64,000 bases of DNA from Lewinellaceae bacterium (GTDB taxonomy: Bacteria > Bacteroidota > Bacteroidia > Chitinophagales > Saprospiraceae): NCBI GenBank assembly GCA_020636045.1, contig JACJYP010000006.1, positions 124,001-188,000 of the forward strand, read 5' to 3'. The translations under genes and the position numbers were made by a program. The notes beneath the pieces were generated by a model. The model did no database searches and had not been told where the DNA came from. It was given only the letters and a program-made list of their open reading frames with translations. Each line of letters opens with the position of its first letter. The first letter of the stretch is position 1. Of this stretch, positions 7,842 through 16,400 are shown one piece after another.

Positions 7842-10742
7842 TCATTGCGCGATTAATTTCCCGCTGGCTACAGGCTTACCATCAGCGGTAAGCCTGTAGA
7901 AGATTACTCCAGTCGGGAGTTGATGTCGAAACAATCGGAATGTGGGATGATTAAAAAACGCATTAGAAAGTAATCGGCCCTGGGCGTCGTACACGTGCAA
8001 CCCGTAGGTATGCGCCTGTACGCCCATCACCTCGAAAGTGACCAGATGATCGAACGGGTTGGGATAAACCCGTACATCGGCACCGGGAAGGTGAATTTCG
8101 TGGCTCTGCACGACCAGGAACGAATCCTGGTTGCAGATGGTGTGGAATGTTTGATTCGTGATCAATGGGGCGTTAAAATCAAAGTAGATAGCAGCGCTGT
8201 TGAGGATCTTCGTTTCGCACTCTACATTCGGTTTTTGAGAAACGCGAAACTTTACGAAGCCCTCGCTCGCGCTGCTACCCGGCGCGAGATTAACGTTGGG
8301 GAGTGTGAACTGCACGATGCCCTGGCCATACACTTCAAAATCGTAGGCATGGCTGGCGGCACCCGGATGAACCGTCGTCGGGTCCAGCGCCGAAGAAAGG
8401 GTATCTCTGACGATGACCGTGTGCACGGTGTCTGTTCCGTTGTTGCGGAACTGGATTAAAAAGTCCAAATCGGTTTCCGGACTGACGTAGTGGGCCACGT
8501 CGTAGCCTTTGGGATGACCTCTTTTCAGGTACGCTGAATTGTAATCGGTTTCGTAACTCTCCTGACAATCCGACTCTACAAAAGCGTCGGCATCGTCTTC
8601 CGGGAACATGGTATAAAAGCCGAGCGAAATTGGATTAGTGCTCGTATCGGTTTTGCATCCTTCTACCGCTGCCGTCGGGTAGCTCGCGCCCGGATAGCCG
8701 GGGCTCTGCTCTGCGATGATGCGGTAGGTTTTATTGTTGGCTTCGTGGTTCCATACTTCTTCTTCGCCGAGAGGCCCCAACTGGAACTGATAGTCCGGGT
8801 CGCCGGGCGCTGTGAGCATCACCAGGTCTTCCGCGATGACGTACCCCAGTACATTGGTCATCGGCAAGGTGGTCTTGTTGCGCAGGTACATGCGTACCGA
8901 GTCGCCGTCGCATTTTGCCCGGGCGCCTACAATGGAGCCATCCCAACCGGCACTGGGACCGCAGAAGGTATCCGGATAAATATGCGCCGTTGCACAAAAC
9001 GTCTGCTCTGTCTCGGTTGCACAATCCAGAAAGGCGGTGATCGTGAAGGATTTGCACTCGCCGTTCTGCAGGGTGCCCACGTTGAACACGTAGTTGTTGC
9101 TGCCGGGCGGTTCTTCCGTTCCGAAAATGGAACTGCTGACAAAAGAAAGCGCCGGATCGAGCGCTACTTCTATGCGCGTGTTCAACGAAACATCCGAACC
9201 GGAGTTGCAATAGCGCACCGTGTAAACATTGTCCGCACAGCGGCGCAGGATCGGCGTGGCAATATCCACTTCGTTGCGCGGGCACGACAAGAGCGCCCTG
9301 ACCGGGATTTCGGTTCCCACGGTGTCGTAAAAGTCGGGCACGGCTACTTTTGTCACGGCATCGCAGGAAGCCCAGTTGGAGTTCGGCGGAAAAAGCTTCA
9401 CATCGTAGTGTCCCGTATCAACCGCCAGGCGGAAATCGCCGTTGCTGTTGGCAACCGCATAACGCGAGAAGTTGGGACTACTGACGCTGACGATCCAGTC
9501 TTCCAGGCCCTGCTCGCCCGAATCGGACACGCAGTTGGAATTCAAATCACGGAAAATATTGCCTTTGATGTAACTCGTGAATACCAGACAATTCAGGTCC
9601 GCCTTCACGAGATAGGCATTCGTTTCCGTGCTGTTGAAGAACGGCGAACTGAAACCCGCCGCCGCAGCGCCTCCGTCGGAAGTGCCTACGACACCAAATG
9701 ATTCGTCCGCACCGGCTTTCCCGACGATCGCTTCACACATTTGCATGCCTTCCGCGTCGACGCGGGCGATATAAAGATCGCCCTGTGCGTCGGTCACGTC
9801 TTTTTTACCGGATACAAAAAACCCTCCGTTCAGGTCGGGCGCGAGCCCGTTGAAATCGGTTTTTGGGAAGGTTTTCTGCCAAAGGAATAAAGGACTTCCG
9901 TCCCCGTTAATTTTCATCAGTAAGCCGGCGCCGCCCTGGCCGAAGTTGGTGCGGCCCGCCAGCACAAAATGTCCGTCACCGCTGGATACGACAGCTCTGG
10001 CCGCATCGTCGAGGCCGGAAAAACCGTAGGTGTTGTCCCAGATCAGATTGCCGTCGTCATCAAGACGCAGGGCGTAGAAATCGACGTCACCCGGCAAAGC
10101 CTGTTGTTCTCTGAATTCACCCGCTACCAGCAGATCGCCGTTTTGGGCGAGGGTAATGGCGTTGCCTTTTTCTTTAAAAGTGATCTGGCCAAATGTTTTT
10201 ACCCATTGCTGAACGCCATCTTTGTCGTACTTGATCAGTAATACGTCCTCGGTGTATTCGGCTGTGATCTGAATAAAATTGTTGGTGGTATATCCGGCCA
10301 CTACCAGACTTCCGTCTGAAAGCTCCACAATTCCACGGGCGATATCATCGCGGTTGAGCGGATTACCATAGCTGGCTTCCCACTCTTTATTTCCAAACGC
10401 ATCCGTCTTGAACAGATAAACGTTGTTATTGTCCGCGCCGACTCTATAGTAACCGGCGATGGCGTAACCACCGTCCTGCGTCGGCGTAACTGCTGTGCCA
10501 AAAGCATCCGAATTCAGGGAGTAATTCCGGCTCCATTGCAGGTTACCGTCCGCATCTGTTTTGATTAGATAGATCTTTCCGGCGCCGTAATAGCCCGTCA
10601 TTACATAACCTCCGTCGGGCGTAATAGCGATTGCGTTGATCTGATCCTGTCCGCCGCCGCCGTACACGCGTTCCCAGCCTTGTCCGGCAACGCCTGTTGC
10701 GAACAAGATCATCAGGAAAAGTGTCAGACTGTGCTTGAACAT
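7842..10742 (-). CDS. large secreted T9SS cargo protein with propeller-like repeats
   Basis: About 966 aa. The frame is open to 11081, but starting at 10742 gives a signal peptide (MFKHSLTLFLMILFATGVAG). Residues ~25-450 hold repeated 'DGGYV..G' motifs typical of extracellular beta-propeller/SBBP-like proteins; next comes an SdrD B-like segment (IKGNIFRDLNSNCVSDSGEQ), DUF11/DUF7619-like beta-sandwiches ending in IYFDFNAPLITN, and a C-terminal T9SS type A sorting domain (VRVYPNPFDH ... VASGKLIAQ). It should be exported by the type IX system and displayed or released; function unknown. The domain before the sorting signal resembles that of the cargo protein at 37904. The gene is divergent from 10990. 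Confidence 0.85.
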   Translation of the reverse strand: MFKHSLTLFLMILFATGVAGQGWERVYGGGGQDQINAIAITPDGGYVMTGYYGAGKIYLIKTDADGNLQWSRNYSLNSDAFGTAVTPTQDGGYAIAGYYRVGADNNNVYLFKTDAFGNKEWEASYGNPLNRDDIARGIVELSDGSLVVAGYTTNNFIQITAEYTEDVLLIKYDKDGVQQWVKTFGQITFKEKGNAITLAQNGDLLVAGEFREQQALPGDVDFYALRLDDDGNLIWDNTYGFSGLDDAARAVVSSGDGHFVLAGRTNFGQGGAGLLMKINGDGSPLFLWQKTFPKTDFNGLAPDLNGGFFVSGKKDVTDAQGDLYIARVDAEGMQMCEAIVGKAGADESFGVVGTSDGGAAAAGFSSPFFNSTETNAYLVKADLNCLVFTSYIKGNIFRDLNSNCVSDSGEQGLEDWIVSVSSPNFSRYAVANSNGDFRLAVDTGHYDVKLFPPNSNWASCDAVTKVAVPDFYDTVGTEIPVRALLSCPRNEVDIATPILRRCADNVYTVRYCNSGSDVSLNTRIEVALDPALSFVSSSIFGTEEPPGSNNYVFNVGTLQNGECKSFTITAFLDCATETEQTFCATAHIYPDTFCGPSAGWDGSIVGARAKCDGDSVRMYLRNKTTLPMTNVLGYVIAEDLVMLTAPGDPDYQFQLGPLGEEEVWNHEANNKTYRIIAEQSPGYPGASYPTAAVEGCKTDTSTNPISLGFYTMFPEDDADAFVESDCQESYETDYNSAYLKRGHPKGYDVAHYVSPETDLDFLIQFRNNGTDTVHTVIVRDTLSSALDPTTVHPGAASHAYDFEVYGQGIVQFTLPNVNLAPGSSASEGFVKFRVSQKPNVECETKILNSAAIYFDFNAPLITNQTFHTICNQDSFLVVQSHEIHLPGADVRVYPNPFDHLVTFEVMGVQAHTYGLHVYDAQGRLLSNAFFNHPTFRLFRHQLPTGVIFYRLTADGKPVASGKLIAQ

Positions 10743-10989
10743 GAGATTGCGGATTAGGCTTTGTATGAGCCTTTCTTTGACAGTACAAAAGTGCGGGCAG
10801 CGTTTTGACAAGTAAAAGACAAAAAATTTCATTTGTTGAGCAGTGTCGGTTGTGTCTGTTTTTTGAATATTTCGCCTGTTTTTGCGAAAAACCCCAAAAA
10901 TAGGCGAATTTTGGAGGTTTTCAAATTTGACGTTTTTCAATGAGGCTTGATTTTTGTCCGGTTTGTTGAATAAATAATTCGAAAGCGGA

Positions 10990-12411
10990 ATGCAAAAAAG
11001 TATTTTGGTCGAAATCGTTTCTGCCCTCAGCCGCAAAGAGATGCGGGATATACAGAAATGGTTGCAATCACCTGCGCACAATCAGCGCCAGGACGTGATC
11101 AGGTTGTTCGATTATCTGGTAAAAAACACAGGCCGGGAAGAGGGGCTCGACAATGCGGAAAAGGAAGAGGCATGGTCGGCAGTATTCCCGGATCAACCGT
11201 ACGACGACGCGTATATGCGGCAGGTGATGTATTTTTTGCTGAAGTCTATCGAAGAATATCTTGCCTTTACGGAGTTTACCGGCGACAAGGTGCAATATCA
11301 ATTGGGCCTGATCCGCATTTACCGAAAGCGTAAACTTGAGAAAGCATACAAGCAGGCCCATCGCCTGGGCTCCGACAGTCTCGAGAAACAGCCTTTGCGG
11401 AACGGGTATTACCTGCTCAACAAATTTTTTCTGGAACAGGAAGAACACGAACACCGGATGGCGATCACGCAAAATGCGCCCGCCAATTTGCAGGAGGCTG
11501 CCGACGCATTTGAAAAATGGTTTCTCGAAGAGCGCCTGCGCATCAGCAAGGATATGCTGGCACACCACCGCATTTACCAAAAGATCAGTTACAACCACGG
11601 CCTGCTGGAAGAAGCGCTGTTATACGCCAACCGTAACAAAATGCTGGAAGAGCCCGCGATCGCTGTATACTACTATACGTATATGGCGCTCATCAACCCG
11701 AGTGAAGAAGAATACTTTGAAAAACTGGAGCACTATATCCATAACCATATGGAGTGTTTCGATCCTTCTGAAGTGCGCACGCTTTATCTGGCCGCCCTGA
11801 ACTATTGTGCAGCTAAAGTGAATCAGGGACACCTGGATTATTGCCGGAAAGCGCTCAAATTTTATCGGCAGGGCCTCGATACGGCTATCCTGATCGAGAA
11901 TAACCAGATCACGCGCTATCTTTTCAGCAATGCTGTCGCATTTGCCATGAAGATCGGGGAATTCGACTGGGCCGAAAGTTTTATTGAAAGCTACCAGCAA
12001 TACCTGGAAGAAAAGCACCGTAACGGAACCGTCAACTTTAGTTTGTCGAGGCTATATTTCGAAAAAGGCGATTATGACAAGGCGCAGCGCTACCTTGTCG
12101 AATTCGAATACGACGACATGCTCCAGAACATAGTCGCTAAAACCATGTTGTTGAAGATCTATTACGAGCAGGATGAACTCGATGCCTTCGAATCGCTGCT
12201 CGAGAGCCTGCGGATATACCTCCGTCGCAAGGAAGCGCTCGACCCCGCGCGCAAGGCCGCCTACAAAAATCTCATCAGTCTGATGAAAAAACTGCTGCAC
12301 CTTAACCCCTACTCCAAAGCCCAGACCGAACGCCTGCGTCAGCTGGTGGAGACGACCAACCCGCTGATGGAGCGCGACTGGCTGCTCCGGCAACTTGAAG
12401 GCAGGCGTTGA
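10990..12411 (+). CDS. conserved helical-repeat protein of unknown function
   Basis: 473 aa, no signal peptide, almost wholly alpha-helical, rich in Glu, Lys, Tyr and Leu. TPR-like periodicity is visible in the C-terminal half (e.g. SLSRLYFEKGDYDKAQRYL). The N-terminus (LVEIVSALSRKEMRDIQKWL) resembles proteins I associate with the Saprospiria lineage but cannot name. Probably a cytoplasmic scaffold. It shares a 247-bp AT-rich divergent intergenic region with the T9SS cargo gene on the other strand and is followed 82 nt later by lspA. Confidence 0.7.
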   Translation: MQKSILVEIVSALSRKEMRDIQKWLQSPAHNQRQDVIRLFDYLVKNTGREEGLDNAEKEEAWSAVFPDQPYDDAYMRQVMYFLLKSIEEYLAFTEFTGDKVQYQLGLIRIYRKRKLEKAYKQAHRLGSDSLEKQPLRNGYYLLNKFFLEQEEHEHRMAITQNAPANLQEAADAFEKWFLEERLRISKDMLAHHRIYQKISYNHGLLEEALLYANRNKMLEEPAIAVYYYTYMALINPSEEEYFEKLEHYIHNHMECFDPSEVRTLYLAALNYCAAKVNQGHLDYCRKALKFYRQGLDTAILIENNQITRYLFSNAVAFAMKIGEFDWAESFIESYQQYLEEKHRNGTVNFSLSRLYFEKGDYDKAQRYLVEFEYDDMLQNIVAKTMLLKIYYEQDELDAFESLLESLRIYLRRKEALDPARKAAYKNLISLMKKLLHLNPYSKAQTERLRQLVETTNPLMERDWLLRQLEGRR

Positions 12412-12493
12412 GCGGAATGTGCCCGATTTTCCGGCTTCCAATCGCTAAACTTCGTTTCTTTGCAGACTTTTTTCACAAAAACTTACCGATACG

Positions 12494-13309
12494 TTGAAAC
12501 AGGGTCATAAAGTCGCGCTGCTGGTCTTGCTGGTGTTGTTGATCGACCAGGCGCTCAAATTCTATATCAAGACGAATTTCGAGCTGAATGAAGATGTGAA
12601 GATGTTCGGGCTGGAATGGGCGCGGCTGCATTTTGTGGAGAACAAGGGCATGGCTTTCGGGATCGAATTCAATATAGATTACGGGGATTTCGATTTCGGA
12701 AAACTGCTGCTCAGCTCTTTCCGGATACTGATGGTAACCGGCCTGATCTGGTATATGCGGATGCTCCTGAGCGCCAAAGCGCCCATGGGCTTCGTCTACT
12801 GCGTAGGGCTTATCACGGCCGGTGCGCTGGGCAACATCATCGACAGTACTTTTTACGCGATGATCTTCTCGGGAGGCTATCACGACGATGGCATTGCGCA
12901 CCTGACCGCATTTGGCCAGGGATACGGCATGACCGAACACCTGCCGATGAACGGCTTCCTGCACGGCCGCGTGGTCGATATGTTTTACTTTCCCATCACG
13001 ACCATCACCTTACCTGAGTGGATGGGCGGCGACAGTTTTCTCTTTTTCAGCCCTATATTCAACGTAGCCGACGCGTCCATCACGGTCGGTATTTTCTCTA
13101 TCCTGCTGTTCCAGCGCCGCTTTTTCCGCGATGGATTCATGGATGAGGAGAAAAAAGAAGCGGTTGCCGTTCCGGAAATAATGGATGCGGAGCTAGTGGA
13201 GACCACTGATGCGGATGCTGCCGATGAAAGCGAAACACCGTCAGCATCGTCGGAACAGGAAGCAGGCCAGAGCGACCCGGCTGCTGAAAGGCGTTCCGAT
13301 GACGCTTAA
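12494..13309 (+). CDS. lspA: lipoprotein signal peptidase (signal peptidase II), extended form
   Basis: 271 aa; the usual length is about 160-220. The inner-membrane aspartyl protease cleaves prolipoprotein signal peptides. Catalytic aspartates are in GRVVDMFYF (D162) and FNVADASITVG (D193); FVENKGMAFG and GALGNIID are family motifs. The start is a TTG at 12494: no in-frame ATG lies upstream before a plausible N-terminus, and KVALLVLLVLLIDQALKF is the correct first helix. Two extras are visible: a loop insertion (~105-155) and an acidic, Ser/Ala-rich C-terminal tail (~215-271) that is probably disordered in the cytoplasm. Many lipoproteins in this window (e.g. GldJ) would be its substrates. 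Confidence 0.92.
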   Translation: MKQGHKVALLVLLVLLIDQALKFYIKTNFELNEDVKMFGLEWARLHFVENKGMAFGIEFNIDYGDFDFGKLLLSSFRILMVTGLIWYMRMLLSAKAPMGFVYCVGLITAGALGNIIDSTFYAMIFSGGYHDDGIAHLTAFGQGYGMTEHLPMNGFLHGRVVDMFYFPITTITLPEWMGGDSFLFFSPIFNVADASITVGIFSILLFQRRFFRDGFMDEEKKEAVAVPEIMDAELVETTDADAADESETPSASSEQEAGQSDPAAERRSDDA

Positions 13310-13364
13310 CCCGGCAACCGTTCTACATACCAACAGATAATTACTTTTGGGCAAACAGCCTGAA

Positions 13365-13417
13365 AATTAGCATATTATCTCATTGGCACATTAGCACATT
13401 ACCCCATTAGCACATTC
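13365..13417. repeat. short degenerate tandem repeat between lspA and the helicase
   Basis: Imperfect repeats of the core CATTAGCACATT (also ATTAGCATATT and CATTGGCACATT) fill about 50 bp at the convergent end of lspA and the helicase gene. No hairpin with a T-run is apparent. Confidence 0.6.
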
Positions 13418-13419
13418 CT

Positions 13420-15117
13420 TCAGAACCCCCGCTTGCCCTTTTTCTTTCCGCTGCCTTTTTCCCATTTCTTGAAAAAACGGTCTTCTTTCGGGCGCTTCTC
13501 CTTGCGTTCGCTGGCGTCGTCGAGCCGGATGCGGCGGCCGTTGATGGTGAATTCGGAAAGTCCTTCCCGCACGAGGTCCACATAACCTTCGTCGATATCG
13601 AAATGCATGTAGGCGCGGTTGAGGTCGATGTGGCCGATCGCTTGCGCCGGCACACCCAAAGTGCGCGAGAGCAGTTTGATGAAGTCTTTTTTCGATACGC
13701 CGTCCATTTCGCCGATGTTGGCGAAGAGCCGGGTCGTGCGGCCGCTCGCTCCTGCTTCCCGGGGTTTTACGTTGCGTTTGTCGCCTTTCGGATACACATT
13801 GATATCCGGCGCGTTGCGGTAGTAGGAGAGGAAGCGGTTGAACTCCACGCTGGCGAATCGCTTGATGAGTTCTTCCTTGCTGAGGTCTTTCAGTTCCGCA
13901 TAGATCCGGCCCATAAAAGGCTCGATCTCAGCATGATGTACCTCCTGTGTATGTATGTTGTTGATGATGTGGTAGAGCTGCTGCTCGCAGACCTCGATAC
14001 CTGAAGGGATCGGCATTTTGGCAAACGATGCTTTTGTTTTGCGCTCGATCTGCCGGATGCGCTCCTCGAATTTCGGGGTGACGATGCTGATGCTCACGCC
14101 TGTGCGGCCGGCCCGGCCGGTACGGCCCGAGCGGTGGGTGTACACTTCGATCTCGTCGGGCAGGCCGTAGTTGATCACATGACTGATGTTGCTGACATCA
14201 AGTCCGCGCGCCGCTACGTCGGTGGCGATGAGCAGTTGCAGGTTGCCTTCCCGGAATCGTTGCATCACGCGGTCGCGGTCGGCCTGTGCGAGGTCGCCGT
14301 GCAGGGCGTCGGAATCGTAGCCATCGCGGATCATCTGTTCGGCCACTTCCTTGGTTTCGTTTTTGGTCCGGCAGAAGATCAGCGCATAGATGCCGGGGTT
14401 GGCATCCACCACGCGTTTCAGTGCGGCAAAGCGGTCGCCGGCGCGGCACACGTAGTAGATGTGCTCGATGTTTTCGTTGGTCTGGTTGCGTTTGCCGGTG
14501 CTAAGTTCCTGCGGATGCTCCATGTAGTTGGCCGCGATCCTGCGCACCTCATCGGGCATCGTTGCAGAAAAGAGCCAGATTGAGCGGCGGTTTTCTGCGG
14601 ATGCAAGGATGAAATCGATGGCTTCCTTGAAGCCCATGTTGAGCATCTCGTCGGCTTCGTCGAGCACCAGACGCTCCACCCGGTCGAGGCGGACGGCCTT
14701 GCGGGCCATGAGATCCATCAGGCGGCCAGGCGTGGCAACTACGATCTGCGCACCCGCCTTGATCTGCCTGATCTGCGTCTCGATGCTGGCGCCACCGTAT
14801 ACGGCAACTACCTTGTACTGATGCGCAAAAGCAGAGTAATTGACGAGGTCATTGGCGACCTGCACGCAAAGTTCGCGCGTGGGACACAGCACCAGAGCCT
14901 GGATGCTGCGCTCGTCGGGATTGATGCGCTGGAGCAGCGGCAAGCCGAATGCCGCGGTTTTGCCGGTGCCCGTCTGGGCCAGGGCAATGATGTCGTCGTC
15001 GGAAGTGAGGGCAGTGGGAATAACGAGTTCCTGCACGGGGGTGGGGATCGAAAACCCCAGGGCTTCGATGCCTTTGAGCAGGTCACCGGCAATGCCCAGG
15101 TCTTGAAAAGTGGACAT
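13420..15117 (-). CDS. DEAD-box RNA helicase with DbpA-type RNA-binding domain
   Basis: About 565 aa from the ATG at 15117; an upstream in-frame ATG exists but MSTFQDLGI is the conserved N-terminus. Motifs in order: Q-motif region, AQTGTGKT (I), PTRELCVQ (Ia), TPGRL (Ib), DEAD (II), SAT (III), ATDVAARGLDV (V) and HRSGRTGRAG (VI). Residues ~455-535 match the DbpA RNA-binding fold (RLFANIGEMDGVSKKDFIK ... GHIDLNRAYMHFDI). The tail is Lys/Arg-rich. It is likely a DeaD/CshA-like helicase acting in ribosome assembly or mRNA turnover, often cold-inducible. Confidence 0.92.
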   Translation of the reverse strand: MSTFQDLGIAGDLLKGIEALGFSIPTPVQELVIPTALTSDDDIIALAQTGTGKTAAFGLPLLQRINPDERSIQALVLCPTRELCVQVANDLVNYSAFAHQYKVVAVYGGASIETQIRQIKAGAQIVVATPGRLMDLMARKAVRLDRVERLVLDEADEMLNMGFKEAIDFILASAENRRSIWLFSATMPDEVRRIAANYMEHPQELSTGKRNQTNENIEHIYYVCRAGDRFAALKRVVDANPGIYALIFCRTKNETKEVAEQMIRDGYDSDALHGDLAQADRDRVMQRFREGNLQLLIATDVAARGLDVSNISHVINYGLPDEIEVYTHRSGRTGRAGRTGVSISIVTPKFEERIRQIERKTKASFAKMPIPSGIEVCEQQLYHIINNIHTQEVHHAEIEPFMGRIYAELKDLSKEELIKRFASVEFNRFLSYYRNAPDINVYPKGDKRNVKPREAGASGRTTRLFANIGEMDGVSKKDFIKLLSRTLGVPAQAIGHIDLNRAYMHFDIDEGYVDLVREGLSEFTINGRRIRLDDASERKEKRPKEDRFFKKWEKGSGKKKGKRGF

Positions 15118-15604
15118 ACGTTCGTGTACGTAAAACCTGTCGCTGTGGGACAGGCGGGTGAAAAAATGGGCGAGGGCGTTTGGCTTTGGCACCTCTGCTC
15201 CTCTTTTCCACACAATCCGCCGGACGGGCGGTCAGAAAAACGAACGAATGGAAGCCTTATCCCCCTTCTGTAAAAACGGCGCAAGATACGCCTTTTTCGC
15301 AGTATGTGGATTTAGACATTTATTTTGTTCAGGGGTCACTTTTGTTTTTAGAATGCAGTGATGTTTTGAGTCGGCGGCGAATTTGGAATAAATATTTTGA
15401 AAAAGGTCGCTCTGAAATGTGGCCGGATGGGCAGGGTAACGATATGTTGTAAATGTTCGGCCCGGGTGATATTGACCCGAAATGAACCAAGATGAACCGA
15501 AATGAACCGAAATTTTAGTGGGATAATCTAGAAATTTGCCCTTTATATAGAAGCATTACTACAATTAATTATAATTAAAACCTTTAAATATTAATATTGT
15601 AAAA
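15118..15604. other. 487-bp gene-free region between helicase and peptide cassette
   Basis: It holds the divergent promoters of the helicase (-) and the Cys-rich peptide cassette (+). Composition drops sharply toward AT from about 15515. A 10-bp tandem repeat lies at 15478-15513. Small ORFs here (e.g. 15180-15452) are shadows without family features. Confidence 0.5.
15478..15513. repeat. 10-bp tandem repeat upstream of the peptide cassette
   Basis: Three and a half units of CGAAATGAAC (middle unit CAAGATGAAC). It sits about 90 bp before the first peptide gene, at the edge where composition switches to AT-rich; it could be a protein-binding site or a relic of an insertion boundary. Confidence 0.7.
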
Positions 15605-15892
15605 ATGAAGAACTTTCTACCTCTTTTTTATAGCATATCGCTAACACTAACATGTATTTTTTTACTTGGAAATACTATTGGTCAGCAGTCAATACTATCA
15701 AATGATAATATAGAAGGGATATCTAAATCTATTCCTCCAAATTATAGGCCCCTTCAAATTAATTGCTGCTACCCTGACAATCAGGATGATGAAGTTGCAC
15801 TAGGCGCCCGTTGCGTAACAGGAGGAAGTCAATATTGTGTTCCCAATGAGTGCCCTGAAGGCACCTCTGAATGTGGTATTGATAAAAAGTAA
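15605..15892 (+). CDS. small secreted Cys-rich peptide 1
   Basis: 95 aa. The N-terminal ~28 residues (MKNFLPLFYSISLTLTCIFL ...) form a signal peptide; the C-terminal ~45 residues carry a cysteine pattern ending C-V-P-N-E-C-P-x5-C. The same spacing, C-x-P-N-x-C-P-x5-C, ends the next small ORF, so the two are paralogs and the reading frame is real. Codon use is AT-rich, unlike the helicase and nadK on either side. The layout (signal peptide, low-complexity linker, Cys-rich tail, followed by a six-bladed propeller lipoprotein) recalls the NVEAL-type small proteins of Bacteroidetes, whose function is unknown. Possible roles include a secreted signal or toxin; none is shown. Confidence 0.65.
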   Translation: MKNFLPLFYSISLTLTCIFLLGNTIGQQSILSNDNIEGISKSIPPNYRPLQINCCYPDNQDDEVALGARCVTGGSQYCVPNECPEGTSECGIDKK

Positions 15893-16059
15893 TAGGTATA
15901 ATTCAATCCATATTGTAGCCAACTGATCGTTTAGTTACGATTGTTGAAGAGTAGGGACTGACAATCTCCGCGCGACATCTTCAGGTATTTTCACGGGTCA
16001 TTAATCTGTTCGAAACTTACTTTACCTAAATAAACTCATAAAATAAATCTGATATTTAT

Positions 16060-16374
16060 ATGAAAAAGGGTGTTTTTTCATGTGTTTGTGTATTGTTTCT
16101 TTCTGTAACTTCTTTTCTTCCATTAACAATTAATGAAACCCAACCCGAGACGTTCTTTATCCACAAAAAGCGTTTGTCTCAACTGCAATATACATTTTTT
16201 GAAGTGTATTCATCAAATAAGGCCCTGGCATACTTATGGTGCTTTTGTGATGATGGAAGTGTTTATTCATATGGTAATACTTGTAAAATTGGATGGCAAG
16301 GATGTGAGCCAAATCCATGCCCGCAAGCTCCGCAAGGTTGTTCGACAACACCGGGAGATGATGGGAATCACTAA
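16060..16374 (+). CDS. small secreted Cys-rich peptide 2
   Basis: 104 aa, paralogous to the gene 168 bp upstream. Signal peptide MKKGVFSCVCVLFLSVTSF, a linker of ~35 residues, then a Cys-rich tail with C-E-P-N-P-C-P-x5-C at the same spacing as its neighbour and an additional WCFCDDG motif. The ATG is preceded by an AT-rich leader, with no strong Shine-Dalgarno, as is common in this phylum. It ends 26 bp before the propeller lipoprotein gene, so the two are very likely co-transcribed. Confidence 0.65.
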   Translation: MKKGVFSCVCVLFLSVTSFLPLTINETQPETFFIHKKRLSQLQYTFFEVYSSNKALAYLWCFCDDGSVYSYGNTCKIGWQGCEPNPCPQAPQGCSTTPGDDGNH

Positions 16375-16400
16375 AAAAATATAAAGTAAATTATTTAAAT

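Noticed and set aside
8745..9701. 318-aa ORF on the plus strand
   Set aside because: Antisense of the T9SS cargo gene at 7842-10742; no recognisable domain.
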